Source: Halobacteriales archaeon QS_4_69_31 (GTDB taxonomy: Archaea; Halobacteriota; Halobacteria; Halobacteriales; Haloarculaceae). From it: a stretch of 62,446 bases of DNA. This document shows, piece by piece, positions 43,366-52,864 of the stretch. The position numbers and the translations under genes were made by a program. The notes under the pieces are model-generated. The model had not been told where the DNA came from. It searched no databases and was given only the letters and a program-made list of their open reading frames with translations. Where the stretch lies: the NCBI GenBank assembly GCA_003021655.1, contig PXRP01000019.1, positions 1-62,446 on the forward strand, written 5' to 3'. The first letter of the stretch is position 1. Each line of letters opens with the position of its first letter.

Positions 43366-43613
43366 ACCCCCCGGAGGGTCCGCCGGGCCTACAGTTTTGC
43401 GAAGACTTTTGTAACTCCACGAGATTAGGCTTTGGTAAGCCGGTTTTCCGGACCCGTCTCACCGACGGCGAACCGCACGGATAGGAAAACCGACCAGCAC
43501 ATGAGTATTGCTTCGATATCTCGGCAGACGTACCGGTGGCGTGGGGACGAGCGCGGGTTCGTTACCGACGCCTCGCGCGGTCACGTCGCCGGGATCAGCG
43601 CTCTTTGGCAGCT
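43366..43613. promoter_or_regulatory. aCPSF1 upstream region with 9-bp inverted repeat
   Basis: The gap contains CGGTTTTCC (43441-43449) and GGAAAACCG (43484-43492), a perfect 9-bp inverted repeat with a 34-nt spacer. Short T-runs (CAGTTTTGCG, GACTTTTGTA) lie to the left. I infer regulatory DNA or a leader structure for the downstream termination-factor gene. Confidence 0.45.
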
Positions 43614-45533
43614 ATGAGTCAGGTAGACAAGCGTCTCGACGAGACGAGAGAAACGATAGAACAGGAGGTCCCGAGCAGTATCTCCATCACGGAGGTGAGC
43701 TACGAGGGACCGGAACTGGTCGTCTACACGCGCGACCCGAAACAGTTCGCGTCCGACGGCGACCTCATCCGGAACCTCGCCTCGAGGCTCCGCAAGCGGA
43801 TCACCGTCCGTCCGGACCCCTCCCAGCTGTCGCGGCCGGACGACGCCCGCGCGACCATCGAGGGGATCCTCCCGGACGAGGCCGGGGTCACGGACCTGGA
43901 CTTCCACCGGGACACCGGCGAGGTAGTCATCGAGGCCGAGAAACCGGGTATGGTGATCGGCCGCCACGGCTCGACGCTCCGGGAGATCACCCAGGAGGTC
44001 GGCTGGACCCCCGAGGTGGTCCGGACGCCGCCCATCGAGTCCTCGACGGTGAAGAACGTCCGGAACTTCCTCAAGCAGGAACGCGAGGATCGCCGGGACA
44101 TCCTCGAACGGATCGGCCGCCAGATCCACCGCGAGGAGATGTCCGACGACGAGTGGGTCCGCATCACCACTCTCGGGTGTTGCCGCGAGGTCGGCCGGGC
44201 CGCGTTCATCCTCTCGACGCCCGAGACGCGCGTACTCATCGACTGCGGTGACAAGCCCGGCGCCGAGGACGAGGTGCCCTACCTCCAGGTGCCCGAGGCA
44301 CTCGGGTCGGGACCGAGCTCCCTGGACGCCGTCGTGCTCACCCACGCCCACCTCGACCACTCCGCGCTCATCCCGCTGCTTTTCAAGTACGGCTACGACG
44401 GTCCCATCTACTGTACGGAGCCGACGCGTGACCTGATGGGGCTGCTCACGCTCGATTACCTGGACGTCGCCGCCAAGGAGGGGCGAGCACCGCCCTACGA
44501 GTCCGAGATGGTCCGCGAGGCGATCAAACACTGCATCACGCTCGATTACGGCGACGTGACCGACATCGCGCCCGACATCAAGCTCACCTTCCACAACGCG
44601 GGACACATCCTCGGGTCGGCCATCTCGCATTTCCACGTTGGCGACGGCCTCTACAACGTGGCCTTCTCCGGGGACATCCACTACGAGGACACCCGCCTGT
44701 TCAACGGCGCGGTCAACGAGTTCCCGCGCGTGGAGACGCTGGTGCTCGAGTCGACCTACGGGGGGCGCAACGACTACCAGACCGACCAGGCCGACTCCGA
44801 GCGGAAACTCAAGCAGGTCATCCGCGAGACGACCGAGCGCGGCGGCAAGGTACTCGTCCCGGCGTTCGCCGTCGGCCGGTCCCAGGAGATCATGCTCGTC
44901 TTGGAGGAGGCGATGCGCAACGGCGAGATCCCCCAGGTGCCGGTCCACCTCGACGGGATGATCTGGGAGGCGACGGCCATCCACACCACCTACCCCGAGT
45001 ACCTCAGGGACGACCTCAGGGACCGTATCTTCCACGACGACGCCAACCCCTTCCTGGCCGAGGAGTTCAACCACATCGACGGCGGCGAGGAGGAACGCCA
45101 GGAGGTCGCCGACGGCGGCCCGTGTATCATCCTCTCGACGTCGGGGATGGTCGAGGGCGGCCCTATCATGTCCTGGCTGCGCCACGTCGGCGGCCAGGAC
45201 GACGGGACGATGGTCTTTGTCGGCTACCAGGCCCAGGGAACTCTCGGACGGCGCATCCAGAACGGCTGGGACGAGATCCCCGTCAACAACGGCGGCGGAC
45301 GCGCCAACACGCTCTCGCTCGAGATGGACGTCAAGACCGTCGACGGCTTCTCCGGCCACGCCGACCGGCAGGGCCTGGAGAACTTCGTCCGCACGATGAA
45401 CCCCCGCCCCGAGAAGGTCCTCTGTGTCCACGGCGACGAGAAGTCCGCACAGGACCTCTCCTCGGCGCTGTACCACGATTTCAACATGCGCACGTTCGCG
45501 CCGAAGAACCTTGAGACCTTCCGGTTCAAGTGA
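43614..45533 (+). CDS. fttA: Beta-CASP ribonuclease aCPSF1 / FttA
   Basis: 639 residues from MSQVDKRLDETRETIEQEVP at 43614. Two N-terminal KH domains (PGMVIGRHGSTLREI is the GxxG loop of one) are followed by a metallo-beta-lactamase core with HAHLDH at 244-249 and NAGHILGSAISHFH, then the beta-CASP motifs (CIILSTSGMVEGGPIM, DGFSGHADRQGLENF). This protein is the archaeal CPSF73 homologue that cleaves nascent RNA and ends transcription with the polymerase. A truncated gene relic starts at its stop codon. Confidence 0.96.
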   Translation: MSQVDKRLDETRETIEQEVPSSISITEVSYEGPELVVYTRDPKQFASDGDLIRNLASRLRKRITVRPDPSQLSRPDDARATIEGILPDEAGVTDLDFHRDTGEVVIEAEKPGMVIGRHGSTLREITQEVGWTPEVVRTPPIESSTVKNVRNFLKQEREDRRDILERIGRQIHREEMSDDEWVRITTLGCCREVGRAAFILSTPETRVLIDCGDKPGAEDEVPYLQVPEALGSGPSSLDAVVLTHAHLDHSALIPLLFKYGYDGPIYCTEPTRDLMGLLTLDYLDVAAKEGRAPPYESEMVREAIKHCITLDYGDVTDIAPDIKLTFHNAGHILGSAISHFHVGDGLYNVAFSGDIHYEDTRLFNGAVNEFPRVETLVLESTYGGRNDYQTDQADSERKLKQVIRETTERGGKVLVPAFAVGRSQEIMLVLEEAMRNGEIPQVPVHLDGMIWEATAIHTTYPEYLRDDLRDRIFHDDANPFLAEEFNHIDGGEEERQEVADGGPCIILSTSGMVEGGPIMSWLRHVGGQDDGTMVFVGYQAQGTLGRRIQNGWDEIPVNNGGGRANTLSLEMDVKTVDGFSGHADRQGLENFVRTMNPRPEKVLCVHGDEKSAQDLSSALYHDFNMRTFAPKNLETFRFK

Positions 45534-45986
45534 CGGCCCCGCCGGAGACGAAGTTCGGGCCGTTGCTCGCGGCGGGACTGGACCTGCGCCCGGACGACCT
45601 ACTTCACGACCGTCCGGACGCCCGAGACGGTCCGGGAGTCGGTCGCGCGGGTGACCACCGACCCCGACCTGCGGGGCATCGAACACCTCGGCGGCGACAG
45701 CGGCGCGGCACGCATCGTCGACTCGCTCGACGACCTCACCGGGGAGGCCGACATCGTCGTCGACGTGATGGACCCGATCGAAGGGGCGACCGGCCAGTCC
45801 GAGTACGTCGACTTCCTCAACGCGGTGTCGCGGTGGTGCTCCGAGACCGGCGGGCTGGCCGTCCTGCACTGTCTGGACACCGGCTCGGACCCCGACAACC
45901 GGAAGTTCACCCTCACCGAGCGCGAACGGATGCTCGACATCGACCTCGGGCGGGACGTCTACGTCGATGTCTCCCGCAAGCTTTAG
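45530..45986 (+). pseudogene. Frameshifted and truncated RecA/KaiC-like gene
   Basis: The GTG at 45530 overlaps the aCPSF1 stop. The first frame reads TKFGPLLAAGLDLRPDD, then needs a +1 shift at about 45599 (an extra C in GACGACC) to continue YFTTVRTPETVRESVARVTT and DLRGIEHLGGDSGAARIVDS. It proceeds through DIVVDVMDPIEG and RWCSETGGLAVLHCLDTGSD. The NTP-binding N-terminus seen in haloarchaeal relatives is absent. The end (KFTLTERERMLDIDLGRDVY) looks joined after a further gap. Haloarchaeal RecA/KaiC-like proteins have this order; the copy is not functional as read. A sequencing error at 45599 cannot be excluded. Confidence 0.6.
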
Positions 45987-46363
45987 CGCTCGTAGCCCAG
46001 TTTGCGGTCGAACGCCACCTCGAGTTCGTCGATGTCGGCCTCCAGTTCGGCGGTGCGGTCCTGGAAGGTCGCGTATTCCGCGGAGTCGGCCAGTTCCGAC
46101 CGATGTTTCTCGACCTGGAGGACGGTCCGTTTCACCCGGAGGGGACTCAGCCGGCGCCGGGCTTCGCTGTACTCTTCGAGGAGCGAGACACTCGACCGTG
46201 TCCGGCAGCTCCGCTTTCTCGACGGGTCTGACCGGGTAGTCATCACAGTCGATGTGGACGATGTCGAAGTCGGGGTCGACCGCCGCCAGGGTCGCCGCCC
46301 CGGCCCTGCGAAGGTGGGCACAGCGGCGGGGAGGAGAAACCCAGCGGCACGGCCTGAAGCGAA
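45983..46363 (-). pseudogene. Two-frame gene remnant
   Basis: Two minus-strand frames carry haloarchaeal codon bias: RRAGAATLAAVDPDFDIVHI then DCDDYPVRPVEKAELPDTVE over about 46200-46325, and LLEEYSEARRRLSPLRVKRT then VLQVEKHRSELADSAEYATF to 45983 in another frame. Neither has a start codon. They probably are one gene split by a frameshift near 46195. The second part is helical. No family is recognised. Confidence 0.4.
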
Positions 46364-47605
46364 CTACTCGGGGTCGTCGGACCGTCGGGCGTACAGGTAC
46401 CCGCCGCCGAGGACGCTCGCCAGCGCCGTCACGGCGCCGGGACCCGGTCCGAAGCCGTTCGACCCGCCACCGCCGTCGCCGTCGCCACCGCCGTCGCCGC
46501 CGTCGCCACCGCCGTCGCCGCCACCGCCGCCGGGCGCGGGAGTCTGTGTGGGGGTGGGTGTCGACATCGGCGTCGGCGACTCAGTCGGCGCCGGCGTCGC
46601 AGTCGGCGTCGGCGTCGCCGTCGGCGTGTCGGTGCTCGCTCCGCCACCCTCGAACGACGCGGATATCGTGACGCGGGGGCCGTCCTGCTGGACCGACCGG
46701 TCGCTGGCCTCGGTCCCGAGCGAGGATTCGAGTTTCCCCCGTTCGACCGACCCGGCGTCGGGGTAGACGACCGCGGTCGTCGCGCTCGGGTAGGAGTCCC
46801 CCTCGACGACCGCCGTCTGGGCGTAGCCGAGGGCCCCTTTGAGCATCGAGCTGTCCCTGTTGGAGTCGTCGGCCGACTGGGTTTGCTCCTCGGTCAGCGG
46901 TTCGTCGAGGAGTCCCGCGAACGCGATGTCGTCCCCGCCGGCCGTCTCGAGAAGCCACCGCCAGTCGTCGTCGGCCTCGTGCCTCCTGGTGACGTCGCCC
47001 TGCCCGGCGTCCATGACGGCCCCGACGAACTCGGCCGGCTGTCCCAGAGCGACGGTCCCGTCGACCCACTGGAGCACGGTGCCCTGTTCGTCGTGGGTGT
47101 ACACGCCGTCGCCGGATTCGGACCACGAACCGGACTCGACGGCGCTCTCGATTGCGTCCGTGTCGAAGGACCCGAAATGGACGTACGCGACGTTTTCCGA
47201 GTCCCCCTCGGGGAAGACGGCGGCGGTCTCGTCGGTGGGTACCTCCTCCGGGTCGGGGTTCTCCTCGTCGGCGGCCGGGCCGAGCAGCGGGTCGCCGAGC
47301 CCGACGTTCCTGGCCTGGAACCAGCCGAGGAGGCCGAACGCCGTCGCGACGGTCGGATTGGCCTGCATCGGGTCCGACGGCTGGTTCTCCTGCTGGATGC
47401 TTGAGCCGACCATCACCTCTGTCGTCGCGGCCGTCACCGCCTTCGGAGCGACCGACACCGAGTTGGGGTCGGGAAACCAGTTCGCGTAGTCCGGAACATG
47501 CGCACTCGCGGGCGCGGCGGTCCCGCCACCCGCGAGGGCTGTGAGTCCTGCAGCAGTTGCGAGCGATGCGCCCGTTCGGAGTACGTTCCGCCGGGATCGT
47601 CCCAT
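46364..47605 (-). CDS. Tat-secreted surface protein with PGF-CTERM-like anchor
   Basis: 413 residues. The twin-arginine signal is MGRSRRNVLRTGASLATAAG. A globular domain spans about 40-305, with SYPSATTAVVYPDAG and GGDDIAFAGLLDEPLTEEQT. A Thr/Pro linker (TPTATPTPTATPAPTESPTP) and a Gly/Asp-rich stretch follow, then NGFGPGPGAVTALASVLGGG and YLYARRSDDPE. The GFGPGPG segment plus hydrophobic span plus Arg resembles the PGF-CTERM signal cut by archaeosortase A, giving a lipid-anchored S-layer-side protein. Function is unknown. Confidence 0.7.
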   Translation of the reverse strand: MGRSRRNVLRTGASLATAAGLTALAGGGTAAPASAHVPDYANWFPDPNSVSVAPKAVTAATTEVMVGSSIQQENQPSDPMQANPTVATAFGLLGWFQARNVGLGDPLLGPAADEENPDPEEVPTDETAAVFPEGDSENVAYVHFGSFDTDAIESAVESGSWSESGDGVYTHDEQGTVLQWVDGTVALGQPAEFVGAVMDAGQGDVTRRHEADDDWRWLLETAGGDDIAFAGLLDEPLTEEQTQSADDSNRDSSMLKGALGYAQTAVVEGDSYPSATTAVVYPDAGSVERGKLESSLGTEASDRSVQQDGPRVTISASFEGGGASTDTPTATPTPTATPAPTESPTPMSTPTPTQTPAPGGGGGDGGGDGGDGGGDGDGGGGSNGFGPGPGAVTALASVLGGGYLYARRSDDPE

Positions 47606-47729
47606 GTCACTCCTACGAGTGTTCTACTGGGTCTTAGTTTCTCGGATCAGATATCCAGACTGATAACTGGCGGCCGGCCGGTCAGGCCGGACGCCGACGG
47701 GACGGCTCTCCGTGAGTCGGGGATTCGGG

Positions 47730-48608
47730 TCAGTCCCCGACGGTCTCGCTCGGGTCAACGACGTCGCCGGCCAGCGGGTCCACGCCTACCTGGTCACACA
47801 GGTCCGCCAGTGGGCAGGCGTCGGGGTCGTCCAGACAGGCGGGCTTGCGCGCCGTGCAGGTGTCCCGGCCGAACTGGATCATCGCCGTGTGGCCGAAGCC
47901 ACACGTCTCGTCGGGGACCGCACGCTCCAGGTGCTCGCGGACCGTCTCGTGGTCGGCGTCGGCGGGGGCGATCCCCAGCCGCCGGGCGATGCGGTGGACG
48001 TGGGTGTCGACGGGAAAGACGCCGTCCCGACCCCCCGAGAACAGCAGGACGCAGTCGGCGGTCTTGGGACCGACGCCGTTCATCGCCAGCAGCGCCGCCC
48101 GCACCTCGTCGGGGTCGCCGGTCGTGACGAACTCGTCGAAGCCCGCCGCGCCGCCGTACTCCTCACAGACCAGTTCCGCCAGCGCGATTAGCCGCGCTGA
48201 CTTCTGGTTGTACAGCCCCGCCGAGGAGATGGTCTCCGCGAGCCGCCCCTGGTCGGCTGCGGCCAGCGACTCCGCGAGGTCGCCGTCTTCGCCGTCGCTC
48301 CGTCCGGCGGCGCCGGTCCCGTCCGCACCGCCGGGACCCTCCCCGTCCGCGCCGCTGGGACCGTACCGGTCTATCAGCGCGTCGTAGGCCGGCTGGCTCG
48401 CCTTGTCGGAGGTGTTCTGGCTGAGGACCGTGCGGACGAGACACTCGAAGGCGTCCCGGCCGCCGTAGGCCTTCCGCCAGTAGATGTCGCCGAGTCGGTC
48501 GACGACGGCCTCCGCGCGGGTGGTGGCCTCGCCGGACGCGAAGGCCGCGGGCTCGCCGCCGCCGCTGTCGCCGCCGCTGATGTTGCGCGATGGCTCCGGG
48601 TCGTCCAT
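47730..48608 (-). CDS. nth: Endonuclease III (DNA glycosylase/AP lyase)
   Basis: 292 residues. The HhH-GPD core is clear: LLAMNGVGPKTADCVLLFSG (HhH with the catalytic Lys) and VDTHVHRIARRLG (catalytic Asp). The C-terminal 4Fe-4S cluster cysteines are in CTARKPACLDDPDACPLADL followed by C. It removes oxidised pyrimidines and nicks abasic sites. An insertion of about 30 Gly/Asp/Ala-rich residues (GADGEGPGGADGTGAAGRSD) sits in the middle, making the protein longer than usual; it is probably a surface loop. Confidence 0.94.
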   Translation of the reverse strand: MDDPEPSRNISGGDSGGGEPAAFASGEATTRAEAVVDRLGDIYWRKAYGGRDAFECLVRTVLSQNTSDKASQPAYDALIDRYGPSGADGEGPGGADGTGAAGRSDGEDGDLAESLAAADQGRLAETISSAGLYNQKSARLIALAELVCEEYGGAAGFDEFVTTGDPDEVRAALLAMNGVGPKTADCVLLFSGGRDGVFPVDTHVHRIARRLGIAPADADHETVREHLERAVPDETCGFGHTAMIQFGRDTCTARKPACLDDPDACPLADLCDQVGVDPLAGDVVDPSETVGD

Positions 48609-48696
48609 ACCGGGCCTCGGGACTCCGGCCCCATAACCGCCCCGCTCGACCCACCGGCGCGTGCCCGGGGGTGAGCGCGACCGTCGCGTCAGCGGC

Positions 48697-49197
48697 CTAC
48701 GGGGACTCGACGCCGAGCGTGAGCGTCGCCTCGGCGCCGTCGGCCAGCGCCGCGACGAGGTCCCGGTCCAGGTCGGCCGCCGCCGCGTCGGTCCCGACCA
48801 TCACCGTCCGGTCGTCGACGTAGTCGCTGGTCCGGACGACGTAGCTCCGTTCGCTCTCGAAGGTGAGTCGGGGGTCGCCCCGGCCGACGACCCGTTCGCT
48901 GTGGCCGCCGGCCTCGATGGTCGCGGTGACCGTCGCCGCGGCGTCCCGGCAGGCGGCGACGAACTCCTCGGAGAACTCCGCCGGCACCCGGTCGGCCTCG
49001 ACGGCGAGGATGCAGTCGCCCGCCGGCGTCAGGAAGCCGTCGCTCGTCACCTCCAGCGTACTCGCGTGGGTGGCCGAGACGTTCTCGTGGCCCTGCGCGT
49101 GGACGACCTCGCGGAGTTGGTCGGGTCCGCCCGCTCGGGTCCGCGATGCGTCGGGTCCGCCCGCACCGTCTGTCGGGGCTGGCGCCTCGTCGCTCAT
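48697..49197 (-). CDS. DUF371-family protein
   Basis: 166 residues from MSDEAPAPTDGAGGPD at 49197. The first 30 residues are Gly/Pro/Asp-rich. The DUF371 domain starts at EVVHAQGHENVSATHASTLE (HxHxNV-like strand), then FLTPAGDCILAVEADRV, GRGDPRLTFESERSYVVRTS and VGTDAAAADLDRDLVAAL. The family is archaeal, a small beta-barrel of unknown function. It is followed by nth on the same strand. Confidence 0.78.
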   Translation of the reverse strand: MSDEAPAPTDGAGGPDASRTRAGGPDQLREVVHAQGHENVSATHASTLEVTSDGFLTPAGDCILAVEADRVPAEFSEEFVAACRDAAATVTATIEAGGHSERVVGRGDPRLTFESERSYVVRTSDYVDDRTVMVGTDAAAADLDRDLVAALADGAEATLTLGVESP

Positions 49198-49235
49198 GTG
49201 CGGTGGTTCGGACGGGACCACTTCAGGGAGTCGGT

Positions 49236-49388
49236 CTACCGCGAGACGGTGACGGTCACGGCGCCACAGTCACACTCGTAGGCGCGGCGCTCGCCGCCCG
49301 CGGTCCGGTAGACGAGCGCACACTCGTCGTCGGTCAGTTGCCGGTCACAGCCGTCGGCCTCGCAGGTCGCGGTCAGTTCGTCGAGCAT
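49236..49388 (-). CDS. Small zinc-finger protein (50 aa)
   Basis: A short gene on the minus strand from the ATG at 49388, with sequence MLDELTATCEADGCDRQLTD, then about 14 residues, then RRAYECDCGAVTVTVSR. Four or five cysteines (C9, C14, then a third near residue 22, and CDC at the end) fit a small zinc site. Codon use is normal. It is 38 nt upstream of the DUF371 gene in the same direction. Small Cys proteins of this sort are abundant in haloarchaea and mostly uncharacterised. Confidence 0.6.
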   Translation of the reverse strand: MLDELTATCEADGCDRQLTDDECALVYRTAGGERRAYECDCGAVTVTVSR

Positions 49389-49430
49389 ACCCGACCGGAG
49401 GGGCCACCCCTACATGAAGGCGAGCCATCC

Positions 49431-49459
49431 CCGGAGTGAAAGTGAAAGTGAAACTCCGG
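49431..49459. repeat. Inverted repeat enclosing GTGAAA repeats
   Basis: CCGGAGT (49431-49437) and ACTCCGG (49453-49459) are a perfect 7-bp inverted repeat. The 15-nt loop is nearly three copies of GTGAAA. It is just upstream of the small zinc-finger gene on the minus strand and could be an operator or an mRNA leader structure. Confidence 0.6.
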
Positions 49460-49499
49460 ACTGCGCCGAGAGTGTCGGACAGCCGGCCCGGACGGGGTG

Positions 49500-49900
49500 A
49501 CGTAAAGGGTGAACTACCCCACCCTACCGCGCTCGGGGCTACTCGCCCCTCGTTTGTTGAGGGTGGGGCTTCCTGTTTCTGTGTCGGAACTTGCATCCGA
49601 CGTGGACACAGTGGTCCCAGACTCCGCAGGCGGCTTCCCTTTACGGGCGGTTTGGAGTGTCCCACTCCTACCGATTGGACACTCAACCACAACCGACGGT
49701 GCGCGCTTCTTGTCGCGCTTGAACACCACCGGAGACGTGGCAAGCATCGTACTACCTCGTTCGACCGTAGGGGTAGTAAATGTAGCGGAGAACGTGTCTG
49801 CGAACCGTGCGGGCGCTGTATCCCCTCACTACTCCACTCCCTCCGGTCGCTCCGTGGAGGAAGGGGGATTAGCGCCCTCACCGCAGAAGCTAAGAACCGT
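49500..49900 (-). mobile_element. IS200/IS605 (tnpB 3' end) relic with strong hairpin
   Basis: On the minus strand a frame from 49747 to 49514 gives KRDKKRAPSVVVECPIG, then a Thr/Ser-rich tail ending TETGSPTLNKRGASSPERGR. This resembles the C-terminal tails of haloarchaeal TnpB proteins. The end of the frame overlaps a hairpin: AGGGTGGGG at 49560-49568 pairs with CCCCACCCT at 49517-49525, and inside it GGGGC pairs with GCCCC (49535-49539 and 49545-49549). Such structures at tnpB 3' ends correspond to guide-like right-end RNAs. The transposase body is absent, so this is a relic. The assignment is by recall, not search. Confidence 0.42.
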
Positions 49901-49913
49901 TCAGAAAGTGAAT

Positions 49914-49987
49914 GGGCCCGCTCGGATTTGAACCAAGGACGAAGCGGTTATGAGCCGCTCTCTCTAACCAGACTGAGATACGGGCCC
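49914..49987 (-). tRNA. tRNA with CAU anticodon (Ile2 or Met)
   Basis: A full cloverleaf of 74 nt: acceptor GGGCCCG paired with CGGGCCC; D-stem UCUC/GAGA; anticodon stem AGCGG/CCGCU with loop CUCAUAA; variable UCGUC; T-stem CUUGG/CCGAG with loop UUCAAAU. The base after the acceptor is A. The anticodon is CAU and no intron is present. The known haloarchaeal elongator tRNA-Met gene has an intron, so tRNA-Ile2, whose CAU is modified to read AUA, is favoured; it is not the initiator, which begins A-G-C. Confidence 0.85.
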
Positions 49988-50035
49988 TCGGGTCCCCATT
50001 TTCCGCCGTCGTCCTTTAGGGTACCGGGTTTCCGC

Positions 50036-52864
50036 TCACTCCTCGATGTCGTCTTTCAACTCCGCGAGCGCGTTGAGCGCCTCCAGCGGCGTCATCGTCG
50101 CGACGTCCATCGAGTCGAGGCGCTCGATTGCTCGCTCGGTCCGGGGGGTGGCCGCCCTCTCGTCGCCAGGCTGTCCGTCGGTCGGCGCGGCGTCGGTCCC
50201 GTGGCCGTTCGTCCGCGCGTGGGCGCCGCTTCGGGGGGCGGCGTCGAGCAGTTCGCGCGACCGCTCGACGACGGGGCCGGGGACGCCGGCCATCCCGGCC
50301 ACCTCGACGCCGTAGGAGGCGTCGGCCGCGCCGGGGGCGACCTCGTGGTCGAACGCGACCCCGTCGCCGGCGGCGTCGGTCTCGAAGCGGAGATTGAACG
50401 CGCCGGACAGCTCCTCGGCGACGGCGGTCAGGTCGTGGTGGTGGGTCGCAAAGAGCGTCGTCGCGCCGACCTCGTCGTGGAGGTACTCGGTGACGGCGCG
50501 GGCGATGGCGAAGCCGTCGGCGGTGCTCGTGCCCCGGCCCACCTCGTCGAGCAGGACCAGCGAGTCCGCGGTGGCGTCCCGGAGGATGTCCGCGAGTTCG
50601 GTCATCTCGACCATGAACGTCGAGCGTCCGCCGGCGATATCGTCGCTGGCGCCGACGCGGGTGAACACCCGGTCGACGACCGGCAGGCGCGCCTCGGCGG
50701 CGGGCACGAAACTCCCGGCCTGGGCGAGGACAGCGACCAGCGCCACCTGACGCATGTACGTCGACTTCCCGCTCATGTTGGGGCCGGTGATGACCGCGAG
50801 AAAGGTCTCGTCGTCGAAGTGGGCGTCGTTGGGGACGAAGCGGTCCTCGGTCCGCTCGACGACGGGGTGGCGGCCGTCGACGATGTCCCACCGGTCGGCA
50901 CCCACCTCGGGGCGCGCGTAGTCGTGAGTCGCCGCCACCGTCGCCAGCGAGACGAGCGCGTCAAGCCGGGCCAGGCGGTCGGCCAGCGCCTGGACCCGCT
51001 CGGACTCGGCGGCCACCTCGCGGCGCACCTCGCAGAACAGTTCGTACTCCAGGTCGTCGGCCCGCCGCTCGGCGCGCAGTATCTCGTCCTCGCGTTCCTT
51101 GAGTTCGGGCGTGACGAACCGCTCGGCGTTTTTCAGCGTCTGGCGCCGTTGGTAGTCCTCGGGCACGCTGTCGAGGTTGGGGTCGGTCACCTCGATGTAG
51201 TAGCCGTGGACGGCGCTGTGGTCGACCTTCAGCGAGTCGATGCCCGTCCGCTCGCGCTCGCTGGCCGCCAGGTCCGCGACCCAGGACTTGCCCTCGCGTT
51301 CGGTCGAGCGCAACCGCGCGAGTTCCTCGTCGTAGGCCGGTTTGACGACCCCACCCTCGGTGAGTTCCGCCGCAGGCTCCTCTTGGATGGCTCCGTCGAC
51401 GAGGTCCCGGACGTCCGCGAGCGGGTCCAGGCGTTCGCGGAGCGCCGTCAGCGTCCCCGACTCGGCGTCGACCAAGGCGGCCGCCACCCCGGGGACGACC
51501 GAGAGCGTGTCGTGCAACGAGCGCAGGTCTCTGGCGGTGGCCCGGCCCCGGGAGACCCGCGAGACCAGCCGTTCGAGGTCGTAGACCTCCGCGAGCAGGT
51601 CGGCGAGGTGCTCGCGCATTCCCGGCGACCACGTGAGCTCGCCGACGGCGTCGTGGCGGGCCGCGATGCGCTCCCCGTCGAGCAGCGGCCGGCGCAGCCA
51701 GTCGTCGAGTTTCCGCCGCCCCGGCGAGGAGGCCGTCTCGTCGAGCACCTCAACCAGCGTGCGACCCTCGGCCCCGTGGACGGTCCGGCGGTCGAACAGC
51801 TCCAGGCTCTCCAGGGCGACCCTATCCAGCAGCATGTACTCCCGCGGGTCGTACCGCGTGAGGTGGCTGATGTAATCGAGACCGGGGGCCGTTCCGGCCG
51901 CGGTTCCGCCGTCCTCGGACCCGGTCCCGGCGTCGTCGCTCGGGCTCTCGGCACCGTCGCCGTCGACGCCGCTCTGTGCGCCGCCGGAGGTGGCGCCGGA
52001 AGCGGCGCTCGACTGCGGTTCGACGAGCCCGGAGCGCGCTTCCTCGGGCGGGACGCCGCCGCGGGTGTACTCGGCGTAGGCCAGCAGTGCGCCACAGGCC
52101 CGGAGTTCAGCCGCGTCGCCGACCACCCGCTCGGGCGGGCCGAAGTAGGCGGCCACGCGCCGCCGTGCCGGCTCAGGGTCGAAGGCCCGCCGCTCGTAGG
52201 GCGAGACCACGCAGTCCCCGTCGAAGACGTCGACGGGGGCGTCGGGGCCGACGATGGCCTCCGCTGGCGCGAACCGCCCCACCTCGTCGGCGACGGTTCC
52301 CCGGCGGTCGGTGCTGGTCACGTAGAAGTCGCCGGTCGAGACGTCCAGAAGCGCCAGGCCGTACCGCGTGTCGTCGGTCGCGTCCGATCCGTCGTGAGTG
52401 TCGGCGCCCCCGGTCGCGCCCGGCCCCTCGGCGGTCAGGCAGGCGACGAAGTTGTTGTCGGGGCTGGCGAGCAGTTCGTCCTCGGTGAGGGTGCCCGGTG
52501 TGACGACCCGCGTCACCGCGCGCTCGACGACGCCGCCGGCCTCGTCGGGGTCCTCGACCTGGTCGGCGACGGCGACCCGGTAGCCGGCGTCGAGCAACTG
52601 GTCGATGTACGATTCGGCGTTCTCGACGGGGATGCCGGCCATCGGGTAGGTCCCGGTCGAGTCCTCGCGTTTGGTCAGCGTCACCTCACAGACCCGGGCG
52701 ACCCGTTCGGCGGCCTCGCAGAACGCCTCGTAGAAGTCCCCAACCTGGAAGAGCACTAGCGAGTCGTCGTAGGCCCGACACAGCTCGAAGTACTGGCGGG
52801 TCATCGGCGTCAGGTCCTCGGCGCGCTCGGCCATCTTCTCGGGCGGTCCCAGCGCCGCGTCCAT
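50036..52864 (-). CDS. mutS: DNA mismatch repair protein MutS
   Basis: 942 residues from [20 protein letters not shown]. The mismatch-binding motif is [20 protein letters not shown] (FxE). The connector, lever and clamp domains follow, then the ATPase with Walker [15 protein letters not shown], Walker [17 protein letters not shown] and the His loop FATHHHDLT. An acidic, Ser/Gly-rich loop ([12 protein letters not shown]) is inserted between domains. It finds mismatches in DNA. Haloarchaea also carry a mutL partner, but none is in this window. A tRNA follows 48 nt downstream. Confidence 0.96.
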   Translation of the reverse strand: MDAALGPPEKMAERAEDLTPMTRQYFELCRAYDDSLVLFQVGDFYEAFCEAAERVARVCEVTLTKREDSTGTYPMAGIPVENAESYIDQLLDAGYRVAVADQVEDPDEAGGVVERAVTRVVTPGTLTEDELLASPDNNFVACLTAEGPGATGGADTHDGSDATDDTRYGLALLDVSTGDFYVTSTDRRGTVADEVGRFAPAEAIVGPDAPVDVFDGDCVVSPYERRAFDPEPARRRVAAYFGPPERVVGDAAELRACGALLAYAEYTRGGVPPEEARSGLVEPQSSAASGATSGGAQSGVDGDGAESPSDDAGTGSEDGGTAAGTAPGLDYISHLTRYDPREYMLLDRVALESLELFDRRTVHGAEGRTLVEVLDETASSPGRRKLDDWLRRPLLDGERIAARHDAVGELTWSPGMREHLADLLAEVYDLERLVSRVSRGRATARDLRSLHDTLSVVPGVAAALVDAESGTLTALRERLDPLADVRDLVDGAIQEEPAAELTEGGVVKPAYDEELARLRSTEREGKSWVADLAASERERTGIDSLKVDHSAVHGYYIEVTDPNLDSVPEDYQRRQTLKNAERFVTPELKEREDEILRAERRADDLEYELFCEVRREVAAESERVQALADRLARLDALVSLATVAATHDYARPEVGADRWDIVDGRHPVVERTEDRFVPNDAHFDDETFLAVITGPNMSGKSTYMRQVALVAVLAQAGSFVPAAEARLPVVDRVFTRVGASDDIAGGRSTFMVEMTELADILRDATADSLVLLDEVGRGTSTADGFAIARAVTEYLHDEVGATTLFATHHHDLTAVAEELSGAFNLRFETDAAGDGVAFDHEVAPGAADASYGVEVAGMAGVPGPVVERSRELLDAAPRSGAHARTNGHGTDAAPTDGQPGDERAATPRTERAIERLDSMDVATMTPLEALNALAELKDDIEE

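Noticed and set aside
43581..45869. A 762-codon minus-strand frame opposite aCPSF1
   Set aside because: Antisense shadow; the plus-strand protein has unmistakable KH, MBL and beta-CASP motifs.
49345..49881. A 178-codon minus-strand frame covering the tRNA-proximal gap
   Set aside because: Its composition (Arg, Ser, Pro, Trp) is not haloarchaeal and it runs through the hairpin of the mobile-element relic in a different frame.
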